Part shown: positions 62,724-64,000 of the stretch, piece by piece | Numbering within the stretch: the first letter of the stretch is position 1 | Layout of the letters: each line of letters begins with the position of its first letter | Source of the DNA: Bacteroidales bacterium | GTDB taxonomy: Bacteria; Bacteroidota; Bacteroidia; Bacteroidales; VadinHA17 | Direction of reading: 5' to 3' | Assembly: GCA_025454755.1 (NCBI GenBank) | Contig: JALONV010000009.1 | Location: 17,789-81,788, forward strand | Length of the DNA: 64,000 bases | Made by a program: the position numbers and the translations under genes | The notes under the pieces: generated by a model | Databases searched by the model: none | What the model was told of the DNA's origin: nothing | Seen by the model: only the letters and a program-made list of their open reading frames with translations

Positions 62724-62731
62724 TACATTTG
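62724..62731 (+). promoter_or_regulatory. -7 element upstream of the COG2403 gene
   Basis: TACATTTG matches TAnnTTTG exactly, 64 bp before the start codon at 62796. No -33 TTTG is seen at the normal spacing. Confidence 0.4.
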
Positions 62732-62784
62732 TTGGTTCATTTTAAAATGATTTTTGTTCACTGCATCAATTAATTATTAATAAC

Positions 62785-62791
62785 AAGGAGG
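62785..62791 (+). promoter_or_regulatory. Strong Shine-Dalgarno sequence
   Basis: AAGGAGG, 4 nt before the ATG at 62796, is a near-complete complement of the 16S 3' end. This is unusual here, since most starts in the window lack any such sequence, and it fixes the start of the downstream gene. Confidence 0.7.
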
Positions 62792-62795
62792 ATCT

Positions 62796-64000
62796 ATGAC
62801 CAGGAAGAATGTCGTAATCATTGGGGCGGCAGGAAGGGATTTTCATAACTTCAATACCTGCTTCAGGGATAATGGGAATTATAACGTGGTTGCTTTTACA
62901 GCAGCTCAGATTCCGGATATCGATGGAAGAAGATACCCGAAAGAGCTGGCAGGCAAACTCTATCCCAAGGGAATCCCCATCTACCCCGAACAGAATCTTC
63001 CTGATATTATAACGAAATTCAAGGTTGATGATTGTGTCTTCTCATACAGCGACGTTACCTATCAGAAGGTGATGTCGGTAAGCGCCATCGTAAATTCCGC
63101 CGGAGCAAATTTTGTACTTCTCGGGCCTTCAGATACAATGGTAAAGAGCACAAAGCCTGTGATAGCGGTCGGAGCCATCAGGACTGGCTGCGGAAAAAGC
63201 CAGACCTCAAGAAGGGTCATTGAACTGCTGATGGCAAAAGGACTAAAGGTGGTTGCGGTGCGTCACCCAATGCCTTATGGTGATCTTAATGCACAGAAGG
63301 TTCAAAGGTTTGCAGTACTGAAGGATCTTGAGAAACACAACTGCACCGTAGAGGAGATGGAAGAATATGAGCCTCATGTTGTGCGTGGCAATGTAATTTA
63401 TGCAGGCGTCGATTACGAAGCGATCCTTCGCAAAGCAGAAAAGGACCCTTCCGGTTGCGACGTGATATTATGGGATGGAGGCAATAACGATTTTCCGTTC
63501 TATAAGCCTGACTTGATGATCACTGTTACTGATCCGCACAGGGCTGGCCATGAGCTAAGATACTATCCGGGCGAAGTGACACTGAGGCTGGCAGATGTTG
63601 TGGTTATCAACAAGATGGACAGTTCAGCTCCTGAAGATATCCAGACAGTTCGTGAAAGTATTGAAAAGGTAAATCCAAAATCAATTGTCGTGGATGGGGC
63701 ATCACCAATCAAGGTTGACGATCCTTCACTGATAAAGGGAAAGAAGGTTCTCGTTGTGGAAGACGGCCCAACTCTTACCCATGGTGAAATGAAGCTGGGG
63801 GCTGGTGTAATTGCCGCACGCAAGTTCGGAGCGTCGGAACTGGTTGATCCAAGGCCATATACAGTAGGCAGACTCAGCGAAACATTCAGACTTTATCCGA
63901 ATATAGGAACTCTTCTTCCTGCAATGGGATATGGAGAACAGCAACTTCACGACCTCGAAGAAACGATCAATAATACTAAATGCGACAGCGTGATAATTGC
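62796..64000 (+). CDS. COG2403-type GTPase, cyclic 2,3-diphosphoglycerate synthase-like (3' end truncated)
   Basis: The reading frame from 62796 stays open to the window edge (401 codons), so the C-terminus is missing. The N-terminus is a Rossmann-like segment (VVIIGAAGRDFHNFN). A P-loop follows in AIRTGCGKSQTSRRV near residue 133, then DVILWDGGNNDFPF, VVVINKMDSS (a G4-like NKxD) and VVEDGPTLTHGEM. These features match predicted GTPases related to archaeal cyclic 2,3-diphosphoglycerate synthase, common in thermophiles and scattered in anaerobic bacteria. The reaction in bacteria is not established. The strong Shine-Dalgarno sequence supports the start and hints at different ancestry. Confidence 0.8.
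   Translation, partial: MTRKNVVIIGAAGRDFHNFNTCFRDNGNYNVVAFTAAQIPDIDGRRYPKELAGKLYPKGIPIYPEQNLPDIITKFKVDDCVFSYSDVTYQKVMSVSAIVNSAGANFVLLGPSDTMVKSTKPVIAVGAIRTGCGKSQTSRRVIELLMAKGLKVVAVRHPMPYGDLNAQKVQRFAVLKDLEKHNCTVEEMEEYEPHVVRGNVIYAGVDYEAILRKAEKDPSGCDVILWDGGNNDFPFYKPDLMITVTDPHRAGHELRYYPGEVTLRLADVVVINKMDSSAPEDIQTVRESIEKVNPKSIVVDGASPIKVDDPSLIKGKKVLVVEDGPTLTHGEMKLGAGVIAARKFGASELVDPRPYTVGRLSETFRLYPNIGTLLPAMGYGEQQLHDLEETINNTKCDSVII

Overview
The window reads as a stretch of a Bacteroidota chromosome, most likely order Bacteroidales. About a dozen copies of the phylum-specific -7 promoter element TAnnTTTG lie directly upstream of genes, one with a perfectly spaced -33 TTTG. Most starts lack a Shine-Dalgarno sequence. 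The gene families are typical of the phylum: DUF4369/TlpA lipoproteins, a GH97 glycosidase, a tandem SiaB-type ATPase, an ABCG-type exporter with a TerB-like N-terminus, and a GT3-phosphorylase fusion. The DNA looks moderately AT-rich by eye. I saw no rRNA, CRISPR array, prophage or intact transposase gene; one tRNA (Leu, UAG anticodon) is present.

Layout. 53-4288: a SiaB-like regulator, LpxH and two paralogous TlpA/DUF4369 lipoproteins. 4465-15560: a glycogen island with debranching enzyme, GT4 glycosyltransferase, a GH57 amylase with a basic AT-hook-bearing tail, a giant GT3 synthase-phosphorylase fusion, and the branching enzyme converging from the other strand. 15656-23971: housekeeping genes (ribF, ahcY, greA, HIT, comF, ruvC, an EamA permease, serS) plus a Rieske-like lipoprotein and a basic exported protein. 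24027-29951: L27/L21 (L21 has a long Lys/Ala tail), a DUF151 nuclease, GH97, thyA-folA and a lipoprotein. 29995-35160, minus strand: tatC-lptB, tRNA-Leu, tig, clpP-clpX. 35369-39134: recQ, a membrane GT2 and a GNAT acetyltransferase. 39387-47177: an arginine/carbamoyl-phosphate cluster (carB, argR, argG, argH, carA) with paired ARG boxes over the argR promoter. 47237-54701: a MalY-type C-S lyase, a lipoprotein plus ABC exporter, rsmA and a MacB-like permease. 54876-62063: purH, then the rod-shape block mreB-mreC-mreD-mrdA-rodA. 62064-64000: an AcpH-like protein and a truncated COG2403 GTPase.

How the genes work together. The glycogen genes cover elongation (two unrelated glycosyltransferases), branching, debranching and phosphorolysis, but no ADP-glucose pyrophosphorylase lies here. 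The arginine genes supply carbamoyl phosphate and the last two steps to arginine; the earlier steps must be encoded elsewhere. Mre, PBP2 and RodA form the elongasome, and ClpXP with trigger factor is a proteostasis block.

The most interesting signals are architectural or non-coding: (i) a consensus promoter followed at its predicted start site by a terminator-like hairpin in the greA leader, resembling E. coli GraL; (ii) 21 tandem 8-bp units next to the carB stop codon that put a GGG tract every 8 nt in the mRNA-sense strand; (iii) nested palindromic elements at 20063 and 49388, and a family of C-run/G-run hairpins at the junctions of the arginine cluster; (iv) the GT3-GT35 fusion and the GH57 enzyme with an AT-hook and histone H1-like tail. 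I found no single system that I can defend as wholly new; these are the best candidates.
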